64,000 nt of DNA from Sporosarcina ureae (GTDB lineage: Bacteria > Bacillota > Bacilli > Bacillales_A > Planococcaceae): NCBI RefSeq assembly GCF_002101375.1, contig NZ_CP015207.1, positions 1,542,001 to 1,606,000 on the forward strand. The letters run 5' to 3'. The notes beneath the pieces are model-generated. The model was not told where the DNA came from. It saw nothing but the letters and a program-made list of their open reading frames with translations, and ran no database searches. A program made the translations under genes and the position numbers. Positions 1 to 9,800 of the stretch are shown in pieces (position 1 is the first letter of the stretch; each line of letters opens with the position of its first letter).

Positions 1-184
1 TACTTTGCTGCGTTTCAGCTGCTGCATTCGCTTTTTCCATTACTTCACCGGCTGTCAGTTCACTATTTACGACCACTTCTTCTTCATCTGTAATAGGATT
101 TTTTTGAGGTTCAGCAGTTTGACCACAGGCACTTAAAACAACTGCTAGTGTTCCTGCTGTAAGAATTGTTGTCCATTTTTTCAT
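1..184 (-). CDS. Putative lipoprotein, 5' part only (runs off the window)
   Basis: The first 61 codons of a gene that continues past the left edge. The N-terminus is MKKW, a hydrophobic stretch, then a lipobox ending LSAC-G at about residue 20, followed by an acidic linker. This is a classic lipoprotein signal peptide, so the product should be anchored outside the membrane. An AAGGAG ribosome binding site lies about 9 bases before the ATG. The visible part (ELTAGEVMEKA...) resembles the start of DUF6612-type Bacillales lipoproteins, but too little is present to assign a family. Confidence 0.75.
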   Translation of the reverse strand, partial: MKKWTTILTAGTLAVVLSACGQTAEPQKNPITDEEEVVVNSELTAGEVMEKANAAAETQQS

Positions 185-416
185 ACAGTCCATCACTCCT
201 TATATATTGTTCCCGCTTAGTTGTACGATTGATTAAAGAAAAACCTTCAGATCCACACTGGCAATTGACAAACCCCATTTTTATAGAAGCATAAAAAAAT
301 TTGAATACTTCGAGTGAGTGTACCAAGTATTTTTCTTTGAATTCCATCAAGAGGTTTAGAATTTTGTAAATCGGGCAAACTAGAAGCATCCCACCCCCTT
401 TCTCTTCTTATAAAGA

Positions 417-462
417 TAAAAGGATTTGGCTACATGCATTGTGCATGTAGCCCTTTTTTATT
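417..462 (-). terminator. Hairpin downstream of hflX
   Basis: An 11-bp perfect stem (GGCTACATGCA/TGCATGTAGCC, 3-base loop) lies just past the hflX stop codon. The best T run follows the stem on the plus strand; on the minus strand the stem is followed by AAATCCTTTTAT. It may act in both directions, but only hflX is positioned to use it. Confidence 0.5.
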
Positions 463-465
463 TAA

Positions 466-1734
466 TCACTTCAGAATAAATTCTTGTAGACGTTCACATT
501 CACTTTCGGGCATTTCCACAGTCATCAATGTGCCTTCTTCTTCGTAAGCTGTATCTTTGATCGAAGCATTTTCGTTGAGATGGGAAACGATTTCACCACG
601 GTCGTATGGGATCATTAATTTACACGTGATATATTGCCTGAATAAGTTTTGTTGGATCAAAGTTAACAATTCAGGGATTCCTTTATTTTCGCCGGCGGAC
701 ATCCAAATACTCTGATCTTTTATACGCGGATAGACGATTTCGGTCAAGTCCGATTTGTTATATATATTGATAGTAGGGATACTTTTCACACCAATATCTC
801 CTAATGTTTCATTGGTAACATCCATCATATGACCATGTTCTTCGTCGGAAACATCCACAACATGCAACAGTAAGTCTGCATTCTTGGCTTCTTCTAATGT
901 CGAACGAAATGCTTGGACAAGATGGTGAGGAAGTTTAGAAACGAACCCTACAGTATCTGTTAAAATAAATTCTTTTTTATCTTGTAGTTTGATTTTCCTT
1001 ACGGCAGTTTCGAGCGTTGCGAATAGCATGTCTTTTTCACTAACTTCTTTGGATTCATCTACATCCGTATATTGTAGCAATCGATTCATCAACGTGGATT
1101 TCCCAGCGTTTGTGTAACCTACAATGGATACAACAGGTATACCGCTTCTGACACGCTGTTTTCGCTGTGTTTCACGTTGATCACTTACATGCTCAAGTTC
1201 TCTGCGAAGTTTAGCGATCTGATCTTCAATTTTCCGACGATCGAGCTCAAGCTTCGTTTCACCGGCTCCTTTATTCTGTAAGCCGCCTCCTGTTCCGCCA
1301 CCTTGCCTGCTAAGTGAAGCTCGAAGTCCAACAAGTCTCGGCAATGTATATTGCAGTTGTGCTAATTCAACTTGCATCTGCGCCTCTCGATTGCGTGCCC
1401 GCCTTGCAAAAATATCCAATATAAGCATAGTACGGTCAATAATTTTACATTCTAGATCTCTCTCCAAGTTTCTCAACTGGGAAGGCGATAATTCATCATT
1501 GAAGATTAGTAAATTTGCTTCAGATTCCTCATATACATCACGGATTTCATCAATCTTACCTTTTCCAATATAAGTGGATGGATTTTTCCGTTCTAAATTT
1601 TGTGTCACTTCACCTAGAACTTCCACATTGATTGCTTCCGCCAAATTCTTTAGTTCTTCCATCGCATATTCAAAGTGCAAATCCTTCTGTTCATGTACGC
1701 CAACTATTATGGCTTTTTCAATTAACACATCCAT
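466..1734 (-). CDS. hflX: GTPase HflX, ribosome-associated
   Basis: HflX is a translational GTPase that binds the 50S subunit and can split stalled or stressed ribosomes. The 422-residue product has the expected order: an N-terminal HflX domain (about 1-140), the glycine-rich linker typical of the family (145-151), a coiled coil (about 160-195) and a G domain. In the G domain the P-loop GYTNAGKS is at 206-213, DTVGF (G3) at 260-264 and NKSD (G4) at 326-329. All nucleotide-binding motifs are intact and the length is normal. A GGGGGGA ribosome binding site precedes the ATG. The gene follows the glyoxalase-like gene on the same strand after 51 bases, so the two may be co-transcribed. Confidence 0.95.
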   Translation of the reverse strand: MDVLIEKAIIVGVHEQKDLHFEYAMEELKNLAEAINVEVLGEVTQNLERKNPSTYIGKGKIDEIRDVYEESEANLLIFNDELSPSQLRNLERDLECKIIDRTMLILDIFARRARNREAQMQVELAQLQYTLPRLVGLRASLSRQGGGTGGGLQNKGAGETKLELDRRKIEDQIAKLRRELEHVSDQRETQRKQRVRSGIPVVSIVGYTNAGKSTLMNRLLQYTDVDESKEVSEKDMLFATLETAVRKIKLQDKKEFILTDTVGFVSKLPHHLVQAFRSTLEEAKNADLLLHVVDVSDEEHGHMMDVTNETLGDIGVKSIPTINIYNKSDLTEIVYPRIKDQSIWMSAGENKGIPELLTLIQQNLFRQYITCKLMIPYDRGEIVSHLNENASIKDTAYEEEGTLMTVEMPESECERLQEFILK

Positions 1735-1785
1735 GCTAGCATCCCCCCGACATCTTTATATATAGTTTACCCTTCGTTCTGTTGC

Positions 1786-2490
1786 CTAATCGCTCGATGT
1801 GAAATGAATCTCTGCCAACCGCTGTACTTTTTCTTGTTTTTCTATAAAGCGCAATATAACGTTCCCAATTCGAATATCATGTACATCGCCGACTTTCTGT
1901 GATAATAGTATTGCCCATTCGCCTACTTCTTGTAATGGGTCTTCCACATGGAAAATACATTCTGAAACTTTTTGTTGTTGATGGAATATCGTTCGTGCAC
2001 CCGTCTTAGCGAGACGAGATTGTCGCTGCGCTTCCGATTCATCCCATTCGATGAAGAATGGATATGGCAATTCATTGGAGACGTCTTGTTCAATAAATAA
2101 CATCTTCCAACGAACCAACTCACCATCTTCTGTTTTTCTTGATGCATTGATAATTTTTGTTGTGGTGAATCCTTTGTTATCGAGTTCATCTTTCCATTGT
2201 TCCATATCTTCGACAGAAAAGCATACATTCGCCCAGCCATCTCCATATTGCTGATCATGAAAATAGTGTGCAATAAGTGGAAGATCCGTTGCCGCTACTC
2301 TCGCTTTGTCTTCATCTTCTACTGTCAGCCATTCGATATATACATTGTCAGCATACAATAATGCATTGGCTGTTCCCCAGTTTTCATGCCGCCCGCCAGC
2401 TACTGCCTGATTACCTTTTGCACGTTGTTCCATGACAATGCTTTGTACAGTATCCTGAGTGAAATAGACAAGGTGGTCGAGTTTCATCAT
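1786..2490 (-). CDS. Glyoxalase-like (VOC superfamily) protein
   Basis: A 234-residue protein with the paired beta-alpha-beta-beta-beta architecture of the glyoxalase/VOC fold. It opens with the LDHLVYF strand typical of these proteins and has an EWLTVED segment that would carry a metal-ligand Glu. It looks like the Glyoxalase_3 type found widely in Bacillales; the substrate is unknown. The start is supported by AGGAGG seven bases upstream of the ATG. It lies 51 bases before hflX on the same strand, but that does not indicate a function. Confidence 0.7.
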   Translation of the reverse strand: MMKLDHLVYFTQDTVQSIVMEQRAKGNQAVAGGRHENWGTANALLYADNVYIEWLTVEDEDKARVAATDLPLIAHYFHDQQYGDGWANVCFSVEDMEQWKDELDNKGFTTTKIINASRKTEDGELVRWKMLFIEQDVSNELPYPFFIEWDESEAQRQSRLAKTGARTIFHQQQKVSECIFHVEDPLQEVGEWAILLSQKVGDVHDIRIGNVILRFIEKQEKVQRLAEIHFTSSD

Positions 2491-2690
2491 ATGTATCCCT
2501 CCTAAATAGATGATTTCCTTCTATCATATCAAACCTGTCCTATCAATCGGGTATCCCTACCTTTCTTAGTATGACATCCACTACAGTCAAAACGCGCTTC
2601 AGTGTTTCCCGAAAGGTCAGAATAGTGTAGGATAAAAGAAGAGTTTCAGGAAGATATATGTCCTGATGAAAACGAATGCGGAGGGATTGT

Positions 2691-3422
2691 ATGGTAATCG
2701 ATTTATTAACATCTCATTCATCGGTTCGACGTTATAAAGATGAACCGATTTCAAGAGAAACCGTTATAGAACTAATTAAAGCAGGTCAACACGCCGCCAG
2801 TTCTCACTTCGTGCAAGCATGTACTGTGATGTATGTAACAGACACTGAAAAACGGGGTCAGTTGGCTGAACTATCTAAGAATCGTCGTCAATTCTATACA
2901 GCTGGCGCAGTATTAGTATTTTGTATGGACTATAACCGATTATCTCACGCTGCCCGTTTACACGGTCAGGAAATTGATTATACAGTAGCAGAGAATGTGC
3001 TAGTCGGTGCAATCGACGTCGCTCTGTTCTCGCAAAATGTTGTCATTGCAGCCGAATCAAAAGGCTACGGCATTTGCTATATCGGCGGTGTACGAAATGC
3101 GATGGAAGAAATTTCACAAGTACTGGAATTGCCAAAAGGCGTTGTGCCTCTATTTGGATTGTCCATCGGTGTTCCAAATGAATCCAATGAAGTCAAACCG
3201 CGTTTGCCTGTAGAAGCCGTACTACATGAAAACACATATAACGAAGAAAAGTATCATGATCTTTTGCCAGCATATGACGAAATCATGAAAGAATACTATG
3301 CAAGCCGTGACTCCAATCAACGTGATGCGATGTGGACAAAAGAAATGGCAGATTTCCTTGAGTCACCAAGAAGAACGGATCTCGAGGCATTCTTACAAAA
3401 GCAAGGATTCCTATTGAACTGA
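2691..3422 (+). CDS. NAD(P)H-dependent FMN nitroreductase, NfsA/NfrA type
   Basis: The 243-residue product belongs to the NfsA-like flavin reductases, which reduce nitroaromatics, quinones or free flavin with NAD(P)H. The N-terminal HSSVRRYKDEPI holds the Arg-rich FMN phosphate-binding motif, and GYGICYIGGVRN is the usual glycine-rich segment near the flavin. The ATG at 2691 is preferred over an in-frame ATG at 2676 because the ribosome binding site GGAGGG (2680-2685) lies between them, five bases before 2691. The SAM-dependent methyltransferase gene follows after 22 bases, so the two probably form an operon. The physiological substrate cannot be read from the sequence. Confidence 0.85.
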   Translation: MVIDLLTSHSSVRRYKDEPISRETVIELIKAGQHAASSHFVQACTVMYVTDTEKRGQLAELSKNRRQFYTAGAVLVFCMDYNRLSHAARLHGQEIDYTVAENVLVGAIDVALFSQNVVIAAESKGYGICYIGGVRNAMEEISQVLELPKGVVPLFGLSIGVPNESNEVKPRLPVEAVLHENTYNEEKYHDLLPAYDEIMKEYYASRDSNQRDAMWTKEMADFLESPRRTDLEAFLQKQGFLLN

Positions 3423-3444
3423 AGATAGACAGGAGTGTCAAACG

Positions 3445-4638
3445 ATGTCAGTAGACGACGTGCTGGAACTACTCCAGCGACGCATGAAAGATGGAACATT
3501 CATCCGTGCTACAATTAGTGGGCCACGAATGAAATCCAATGATGTAAAGCGAATTAAATTAAAGCCGCTTGAACTAAAAGGTGAATTTTACATTCAATTT
3601 GAATATCAACATGAACGTGTTCTTAAGCATGATAATGTGGCACTTGAAAACGTGAAGCAACCTTTGCAGGATGCATTGCAAAACTTTAAGCAATTCCATA
3701 TTGATTTATCAGATGAAACGATGCAGATCCAAATATCCAAGAAGATGAAAGTTTCGATTAAACGAATTTTCCTCAATACCGAAAAGACGGTCGACTATTC
3801 GCATAATCGTATTAAGAATCATGCTTTACATGAAGGAACCCCTTACCCATTTCTCATTCGTCTCGGCGTTCAAACACCTGAAGGTAAGGTTAAAAATCAA
3901 AAACATGATAAGTTCCGCCAGATTAATCGTTTCGTCGAACTGATTGATGACACGCTTTCCCACTTGCCGAAAGACCGTCCAATTCGCATACTGGATTTTG
4001 GTTCGGGGAAATCGTATTTGACGTTCGCACTGTATCATTACTTGCGAATTGAAAAAGGCCTCGACATTCGTGTAACGGGGTTAGATCTAAAAAAAGAAGT
4101 CATTGAAGAATGCCAGGAAATTGCACGTGATCTGCAATACGATCAGCTAGAATTTCTAGTAGGCGATATCAATGAATATGATGGAGATACCGCAGTCGAT
4201 ATGGTCGTCACGCTTCACGCATGTGATGTGGCAACGGATATGGCATTAGCGAAAGCAGTCAACTGGGGAGCTTCCGTCATCCTATCTGTCCCTTGCTGTC
4301 AGCATGAGCTGTTTTCACAAGTTCAAGCTCCTGCACTCGACATCATGTTGCAGCACGGTTTAGTGAAAGAACGTTTTGCTGCACTCGCAACGGACTCCAT
4401 CCGTGCAGAGTTGCTGACATTGGTTGGCTACGAATCACAACTTGTGGAGTTCATCGATATGGAGCATACACCAAAGAACATTTTAATACGTGCCTACCGT
4501 ACTACTAAACAACCAACACTGGAACAAATTGATCGTTATGCAGCATTTAGGAATATGTTGCAAGCGAAGCCTTTCCTTGAGAATGAACTGAAGCCTTTGC
4601 TCGATTTTCTACCAGCACATGGCGACCAGACCATATAA
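3445..4638 (+). CDS. SAM-dependent methyltransferase, Methyltransf_32 type
   Basis: A 397-residue class I methyltransferase. SAM-binding motif I is ILDFGSGKSYL (residues about 181-191), followed by TGLDLKK (motif II acidic strand). The signature LHACDVATD...SVPCCQHEL, with a conserved Cys-Cys pair, marks the Methyltransf_32 family, which includes METTL25/RRNAD1-type proteins. The N-terminal 170 residues may bind substrate; the substrate is unknown, although RNA or protein is plausible. The start has a CAGGAG site nine bases upstream. It lies 22 bases after the nitroreductase gene and is followed by a bidirectional terminator. Confidence 0.8.
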   Translation: MSVDDVLELLQRRMKDGTFIRATISGPRMKSNDVKRIKLKPLELKGEFYIQFEYQHERVLKHDNVALENVKQPLQDALQNFKQFHIDLSDETMQIQISKKMKVSIKRIFLNTEKTVDYSHNRIKNHALHEGTPYPFLIRLGVQTPEGKVKNQKHDKFRQINRFVELIDDTLSHLPKDRPIRILDFGSGKSYLTFALYHYLRIEKGLDIRVTGLDLKKEVIEECQEIARDLQYDQLEFLVGDINEYDGDTAVDMVVTLHACDVATDMALAKAVNWGASVILSVPCCQHELFSQVQAPALDIMLQHGLVKERFAALATDSIRAELLTLVGYESQLVEFIDMEHTPKNILIRAYRTTKQPTLEQIDRYAAFRNMLQAKPFLENELKPLLDFLPAHGDQTI

Positions 4639-4643
4639 TCACG

Positions 4644-4692
4644 AAAAAGATCGCCGCAGCGTCATATTTTGACACTGCGGCGATCTTTATAT
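4644..4692. terminator. Bidirectional terminator between convergent genes
   Basis: A long hairpin (AAAGATCGCCGCAG paired with CTGCGGCGATCTTT, with further GTC/GAC pairing inside) lies between the convergent methyltransferase and PatB-type genes. A-rich sequence flanks one side and T-rich the other, so it should work in both directions. Confidence 0.85.
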
Positions 4693-4697
4693 ATATC

Positions 4698-5882
4698 TTA
4701 AGATTGTGGCAAATGCTCGATGATACTATCTACTGCTTGCTTAATATAGTGAGGTTTTGTCCCAAGATTTAAACGAATGAAGCCTTTCGAGTTTTCCCCA
4801 AACCACTCTCCGTAGTCAATTGCTAGCCTACACGTATCTTGAACGAATTCTTTTACACCGTCTGGCTGGATATGTGCACGCAAATCAATCCATAATAAGT
4901 AAGTTCCTTCCAACGGTGTAACGATTAACTTAGGGGCATGCTCTGCGAATTGTTCGACCGCATAGCGTTCATTTGATTTAACGACTTCTCGTAGTCCTTC
5001 AAGCCAGTCTGCACCATGATTATAAGCAGCTTCTGCGGCCGTCATACCTAGCATATTGACTTCGGTTTGATTAACTGTTTTCACAAACGTATCGAATTGC
5101 TCTAGCAACGCTTCATTTTCAATGATGATTTGTGATGTCAATAAGCCTGCCAAGTTGAATGTTTTCGAAGCAGCGGTTACTGTAACAACACGTTTAGAGA
5201 ACCTTCCTCCAGCCACAATCGCAGATGGAATATGTGTATGATCGCCAAACGTCATATCGTGATGGATTTCATCCGATACCACCAAGACGTCATGCTTGTC
5301 ACAGATTGATAAGAGTTTTTCCGCTTCCTCTGCTGTCCAGACACGGCCTACAGGATTATGCGGTGTACAATGAATAAATAATTTCACGTCATTATCAACT
5401 ATTTGCTTTTCAAAGTCTTCAAAATCGATCGTGTAGACGCCCTCTGTATTAATGAGTTCACTGCTTATGAGCGTACGACCTGTATCTTTCACTGCGTTGG
5501 CAAATGGATAATAAACTGGGGACAGAATGATCACTGCTTCTTTTGGTTTCGTAAATGCATTAACGAACCAGTATAACGCAGTCACAACCCCTGTTGAAAA
5601 ACGCATCCATTCCTCTTTCACTTCATAGCCATGGCGTTCACGTTCCCAATTAATAAACGCTTTATAATAAGATTCAGGCGCATATGTATAACCAAATACT
5701 CCGAAGTCCACTTTTTCTTTCATTGCCTCTATTACTTGCTCTGGTGCCTTAAACTCCATATCGGCTACCCAAGCCGCAAGTAAATTCGCATCACCAAATC
5801 GTTCCTCAAGTTTATCCCATTTCAGCGAGTTCGTACCCTTTCGATCAATTGCATAACGTTCTAAAAATTCTTCTTTATTCAT
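4698..5882 (-). CDS. PatB/MalY-type PLP-dependent C-S lyase or aminotransferase
   Basis: A 394-residue fold-type I PLP enzyme of the MalY/PatB family, which cleaves cystathionine or other cysteine S-conjugates to pyruvate, ammonia and a thiol. Visible landmarks are CTPHNPVGR (172-180), SDEIHHD (203-209, the Asp contacting the pyridine nitrogen) and SKTFNLAG with the Schiff-base Lys240. The C-terminal FIRLNLG supplies the carboxylate-binding Arg. The ATG at 5882 is chosen over an upstream in-frame start at 5903 because AGGAGG lies seven bases before it and overlaps the longer form. It is a monocistronic gene ending at the bidirectional terminator. Confidence 0.88.
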   Translation of the reverse strand: MNKEEFLERYAIDRKGTNSLKWDKLEERFGDANLLAAWVADMEFKAPEQVIEAMKEKVDFGVFGYTYAPESYYKAFINWERERHGYEVKEEWMRFSTGVVTALYWFVNAFTKPKEAVIILSPVYYPFANAVKDTGRTLISSELINTEGVYTIDFEDFEKQIVDNDVKLFIHCTPHNPVGRVWTAEEAEKLLSICDKHDVLVVSDEIHHDMTFGDHTHIPSAIVAGGRFSKRVVTVTAASKTFNLAGLLTSQIIIENEALLEQFDTFVKTVNQTEVNMLGMTAAEAAYNHGADWLEGLREVVKSNERYAVEQFAEHAPKLIVTPLEGTYLLWIDLRAHIQPDGVKEFVQDTCRLAIDYGEWFGENSKGFIRLNLGTKPHYIKQAVDSIIEHLPQS

Positions 5883-6028
5883 GTAGAAACCTCCTCGGCT
5901 CATATTTTCATAGTAATCTTTCTATTCCGATTGTAACATATGTCCCCTTTTGCTTCCTCCGTTGTTGTTATGATTTATTTTGGGGTATACTAGAGTATTG
6001 AAGCGACATTTAGTTGGAGGTCATGAAA

Positions 6029-8257
6029 GTGAGAAAATGGAATACCGCAATAGTTTTACTAGCACTACTTTTCATTTGTTCCATTCAGTCTGTCAGCGCA
6101 CAAACGACAGATGTAAAATATATAGACGTCCCCAATGATCACTGGGCAAAAAATGAAATCATGCAGCTGGATGAAATGAAAATCATCACGGGCAATTTCG
6201 ATATGCAGTTCCATCCCGAAACTCCACTAACAAAGGGGCAAGCTGCTGTTTCTTTATCTAAAATCTTCGGATCGAAATTCATTGATAAGTCTTACGGTTT
6301 TTCAGATATTGTATGGGGATCAGATAAAGGACGTTTTGCCTTGACCGCTGTCGAGAATGGATGGATCCAACCAAGCAAACAGGGAGTTTTCGGCTTTGAT
6401 GAACCATTGACGAAGACAGAGCTATGGGACGCATTGATTACGGCTTTTGACATGGAAGAGGACCTCGGTAAAGTGTTATCGACTAGCTGGCCTTCCAGTT
6501 CGGATAGAGCTACATTAAAAAACATTCCTGTCTATACGTTTCCTCAAGTGGAGGAGTTTCTTCATTACGGCGACTCGATCGTATCAAGGGCATACTTTTC
6601 AAAAACATTGCACAGGATATTAGTGGAAACCAATCGTATTAAACAACCGAAACAATTTACACTCTCCAATCCGGAAGAGTCCATTCACTATAGTAAAAGT
6701 GTGCCTGAGACTAATTTAGGAAGTGTACCGTTTAGTACTCATCCCCTTTATTTGCGCTCTGAGGAAGCATTTGAATATAAAGACTTTACACAAACCAATT
6801 ATGGAATTTCACGCGATAGTGCTTATACATATGCTGTCGGAAAAGAAGGCGCTGAAATCAAATTGACTGTTCGAGAATTGCCTAACAAAGATGTATTTGT
6901 ATTTTCAGAACTAACTAACCCTACTGACAGGTCTATAACGGTAGAAGTACTTCAAAAAGAACAAGATATCGCACAGTTTGATCTATACCGCTATGATCGT
7001 TATCCACTCATGCGTGAGAATATAGATTTGGCGGATGCGGATATGACCACTTATCCGACAGGCTTACTGCGCTTCATCAAGACGGACGGCACTGTAGAAG
7101 AACGGATGATTGGACAGGCCTACCAATCCAAACAATTATCCCTTCGTTACGATAATGCTGAACAAAGTGTCTCTCGTGAACTTATTGGAGAACAAGAGAA
7201 TTTCTCCTATACGTTAGCCGGAAAAACGCTATTATCTTCCTATAAACTACATGCTAATACAGGAGAAATAGTGGACCACTGGTATGTAGATTCCGATGAG
7301 CAATTGTTTAATTCAAAAGACGACCTATTCAAGTGGATGAGAGAAACAAGTCAGAATCACAAGAAGCGCAATAAGTGGTACACAGCTGAAGGCTCGTATA
7401 ATAAATTGGCTGACTCGACAGAACCAATGCCCGTTACAGGTCAAAACTACGGTCGTAATTTATTGATGCTAAAAGAAGATCGCGCATTGACGCTTTATCA
7501 TGAAAATAAAGGACGTTACTATGAGAATCTGGTCTATAATTCCTTCGTCAATTTGAAAAACTTCAAACAGGATAAAGACTACTGGGAAACAGAAGTAACA
7601 AGTACGTATCTAAAAAACTTATATGATATTCACGCACCATTTATTGATACGCGTTTCAATGAACAAATCGCTTTATTCTATTATAATATCGGTGATGAGT
7701 TCGGAATTCCTTCTGCGAATGAACCACTGCGAGATTATGCGGACCTTCTCGTTTCCCAGCAACGAAAAGGCAATATTAATCGAGTAGCCAGTGATGCATA
7801 CTATATTGCAGACTACTTCCCAATAAAACAGAAAGTCACTACCCATACATCCATGAATCATGCACTTGGTGGTATGAATATTTTGCTCATGTCTTACCAA
7901 GAGTTTGGAGATTCGCGATATCTTCAAACCGCACGCAATATCCAGAGAGCCATTGTCTATCAAAAAGATAAATGGATTCGCGATAATGGAGATATATGGT
8001 ATAAGGTTTCACCGGAATCTAATTTTGAAGGTGATGATTATAAACATTTGACGCTAGAAGACCTAATCGACTCCTATCAACTTTGGCAACAAATCGATTC
8101 AAGCTACTTGCCTACGTTAAAGCAACTCATTATTTCTAAGGCCACTTTCTTATCGAATGAAAAACTTGGCTATACGACGAAGATTAAAAAAGGACTTAAA
8201 GAAATTGGGCTATACGAGTATTTGCCTGATGGCGACGAAGTGACGGACGCGTTATAA
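6029..8257 (+). CDS. Secreted SLH-domain protein with a large ectodomain of unknown function
   Basis: A product of about 742 residues with a signal peptide (RKW..., hydrophobic core, cleavage near VSA-Q). Two consecutive S-layer homology repeats follow: YIDVPNDHWAKNEI...LTKGQAAVSLSKI, then FSDI...GVFGFDEPLTKTELWDAL. SLH domains attach proteins to pyruvylated secondary cell-wall polymer. The remaining 550 residues are not recognised with confidence. The last 200 (helices around MNHALGGMNILLMSY and YLQTARNIQRAI) look like an alpha/alpha toroid as in glucuronyl epimerases or glycan-active enzymes, which is inference. GGAGG at 6016-6020 fits the GTG at 6029 (8-base spacing) better than the ATG at 6023 (2 bases); either gives the same signal peptide. 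Confidence 0.7.
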   Translation: MRKWNTAIVLLALLFICSIQSVSAQTTDVKYIDVPNDHWAKNEIMQLDEMKIITGNFDMQFHPETPLTKGQAAVSLSKIFGSKFIDKSYGFSDIVWGSDKGRFALTAVENGWIQPSKQGVFGFDEPLTKTELWDALITAFDMEEDLGKVLSTSWPSSSDRATLKNIPVYTFPQVEEFLHYGDSIVSRAYFSKTLHRILVETNRIKQPKQFTLSNPEESIHYSKSVPETNLGSVPFSTHPLYLRSEEAFEYKDFTQTNYGISRDSAYTYAVGKEGAEIKLTVRELPNKDVFVFSELTNPTDRSITVEVLQKEQDIAQFDLYRYDRYPLMRENIDLADADMTTYPTGLLRFIKTDGTVEERMIGQAYQSKQLSLRYDNAEQSVSRELIGEQENFSYTLAGKTLLSSYKLHANTGEIVDHWYVDSDEQLFNSKDDLFKWMRETSQNHKKRNKWYTAEGSYNKLADSTEPMPVTGQNYGRNLLMLKEDRALTLYHENKGRYYENLVYNSFVNLKNFKQDKDYWETEVTSTYLKNLYDIHAPFIDTRFNEQIALFYYNIGDEFGIPSANEPLRDYADLLVSQQRKGNINRVASDAYYIADYFPIKQKVTTHTSMNHALGGMNILLMSYQEFGDSRYLQTARNIQRAIVYQKDKWIRDNGDIWYKVSPESNFEGDDYKHLTLEDLIDSYQLWQQIDSSYLPTLKQLIISKATFLSNEKLGYTTKIKKGLKEIGLYEYLPDGDEVTDAL

Positions 8258-8271
8258 ATTATATTGACAGA

Positions 8272-8319
8272 GAAAAAAGAGCTATCCATTGCGTATTGCG
8301 CAATGTTAGCTCTTTTTTT
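8272..8319. terminator. Bidirectional terminator between SLH gene and putP
   Basis: The hairpin GAGCTA...TAGCTC (8279-8312) has an inner CATTGCG/CGCAATG pairing. Six A residues precede it and seven T residues follow on the plus strand, so it serves both convergent genes. Confidence 0.85.
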
Positions 8320-9800
8320 CACATTTCTTCTTTGAGTAATTCCAATGTGTCATCGTATTCTCTTTCAATAACAGTATCGCGTTTATACGTTGCCTTACTT
8401 ACTAATACCGCAACAATAAGGCAAAGCGCAAATCCAGGAACAATCTCATACAATGCATCGTGCAAGACATCGATACTTCCCCAAATACCTACCGTTACAG
8501 CACCAATAATCATACCGAACAATGCCCCTTTAGCCGTTAGCTTTCTCCAGTATAATGATAAGAGAATAATAGGACCAAATGCTCCGCCGAAACCTGCCCA
8601 AGCGAATGAAACCAATTTCAATACGGATTCTTTATTCGGCCAAGCGAGTATCATTGCGATGATCGTCACGACCAGAACAGCCAAACGCCCTAAAAATACA
8701 TAGTGACTATCTGTAGCGTTTGTTTTGAAAACCGCTTTATATAAGTCTTCAATCAAAGCAGACGATGTCACAATCAATTGCGACGATATCGTACTCATAA
8801 TAGCTGCCAATACCGCTGCTAGCATAATACCTGCAATCAGCGGATGGAAAATAATCTGTCCGAGAACGATAAAGACCGTTTCTGGATCCGCCAAGTCCAC
8901 GTTGTTTTGTTGAAAATACGCGATACCAATTAATGCAGTAGCAATCGCACCAAACAAACTCAGTATCATCCAACCAATACCAATCCGTCTTGCACTCTTC
9001 GTCTCTTTCACCGACTTGATCGCCATGAAACGGACGATGATATGCGGCTGCCCAAAATAACCTAGACCCCATGCGAGCGAAGAGATTATTGTGACAACAC
9101 TGACACCTGACACCAGGTTAAACAGTGCGGGATCTACTTCACGTATACTCGCTGCCGTTTCAGAGAAGCCACCTGTAATAAAAATTCCGAACGCCGGAAC
9201 TAAAATCAGTGCCAGAAACATAATCAAACCTTGTACAAAATCGGTATAACTAACTGCTAAGAATCCACCGAACAATGTATATGCCAGAACTACCACCGAT
9301 ACAATAATCAGACCCGTATGATACTCTAGCCCAAATGAGCTCTGGAAGAATTTCCCGCCCGCTACCATACCTGAAGATACGTAGAATGTGAAGAACACTA
9401 AAATAATAATGCCTGAAGCCACTCTCAATAAGCGGGATGTATCTTTTAACCTGTTATCCAAGAAACTCGGAATCGTGATGGAGTTATTTGAAACTTGCGT
9501 ATATGCACGTAAACGTGGTGCAACATATAACCAGTTTAGATAGGCACCTAATGTCAAACCTATCGCAATCCACGCTTCACCCAGTCCACTCAAGTAAATA
9601 GCACCCGGCAATCCCATCAATAGCCAACCCGACATATCGGAAGCTCCGGCACTTAATGCGGTAACTGCTGGTCCGAGCGACCGTCCACCTAACATATAAT
9701 CCGTTAGATTCGATGTGCGTTTGAATGCATACCAACCGATTAGCAGCATGGCTATCATATAGACGACAATAGAAACAAGTTGGTACATTTGCTCCGTCAT
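8319..9800 (-). CDS. putP: Sodium/proline symporter PutP (or OpuE-like)
   Basis: A 493-residue integral membrane protein of the sodium:solute symporter family with about 13 hydrophobic segments. The PutP-type motifs are clear: TDYMLGGRSLGPAVTALSAGASDMSGWL near the N-terminus (TM2 and its loop), GFLAVSYTDFVQG and the later MSTISSQLIVTSSALIEDLY. These include the Ser/Thr residues used for sodium coordination. It would import proline for nutrition or, if OpuE-like, for osmoprotection; sequence alone does not separate these. A strong AAGGAG site precedes the ATG. The gene stands alone on the minus strand. Confidence 0.9.
   Translation of the reverse strand: MTEQMYQLVSIVVYMIAMLLIGWYAFKRTSNLTDYMLGGRSLGPAVTALSAGASDMSGWLLMGLPGAIYLSGLGEAWIAIGLTLGAYLNWLYVAPRLRAYTQVSNNSITIPSFLDNRLKDTSRLLRVASGIIILVFFTFYVSSGMVAGGKFFQSSFGLEYHTGLIIVSVVVLAYTLFGGFLAVSYTDFVQGLIMFLALILVPAFGIFITGGFSETAASIREVDPALFNLVSGVSVVTIISSLAWGLGYFGQPHIIVRFMAIKSVKETKSARRIGIGWMILSLFGAIATALIGIAYFQQNNVDLADPETVFIVLGQIIFHPLIAGIMLAAVLAAIMSTISSQLIVTSSALIEDLYKAVFKTNATDSHYVFLGRLAVLVVTIIAMILAWPNKESVLKLVSFAWAGFGGAFGPIILLSLYWRKLTAKGALFGMIIGAVTVGIWGSIDVLHDALYEIVPGFALCLIVAVLVSKATYKRDTVIEREYDDTLELLKEEM

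Noticed and set aside
111-389. 92-codon minus-strand frame
   Set aside because: It overlaps the start of the lipoprotein gene in another frame, has no ribosome binding site at its start and shows no protein-like pattern.
8296-8703. 135-codon plus-strand frame opposite putP
   Set aside because: Antisense to a clear transporter gene, starts inside the terminator and is low-complexity Ser/Thr-rich.
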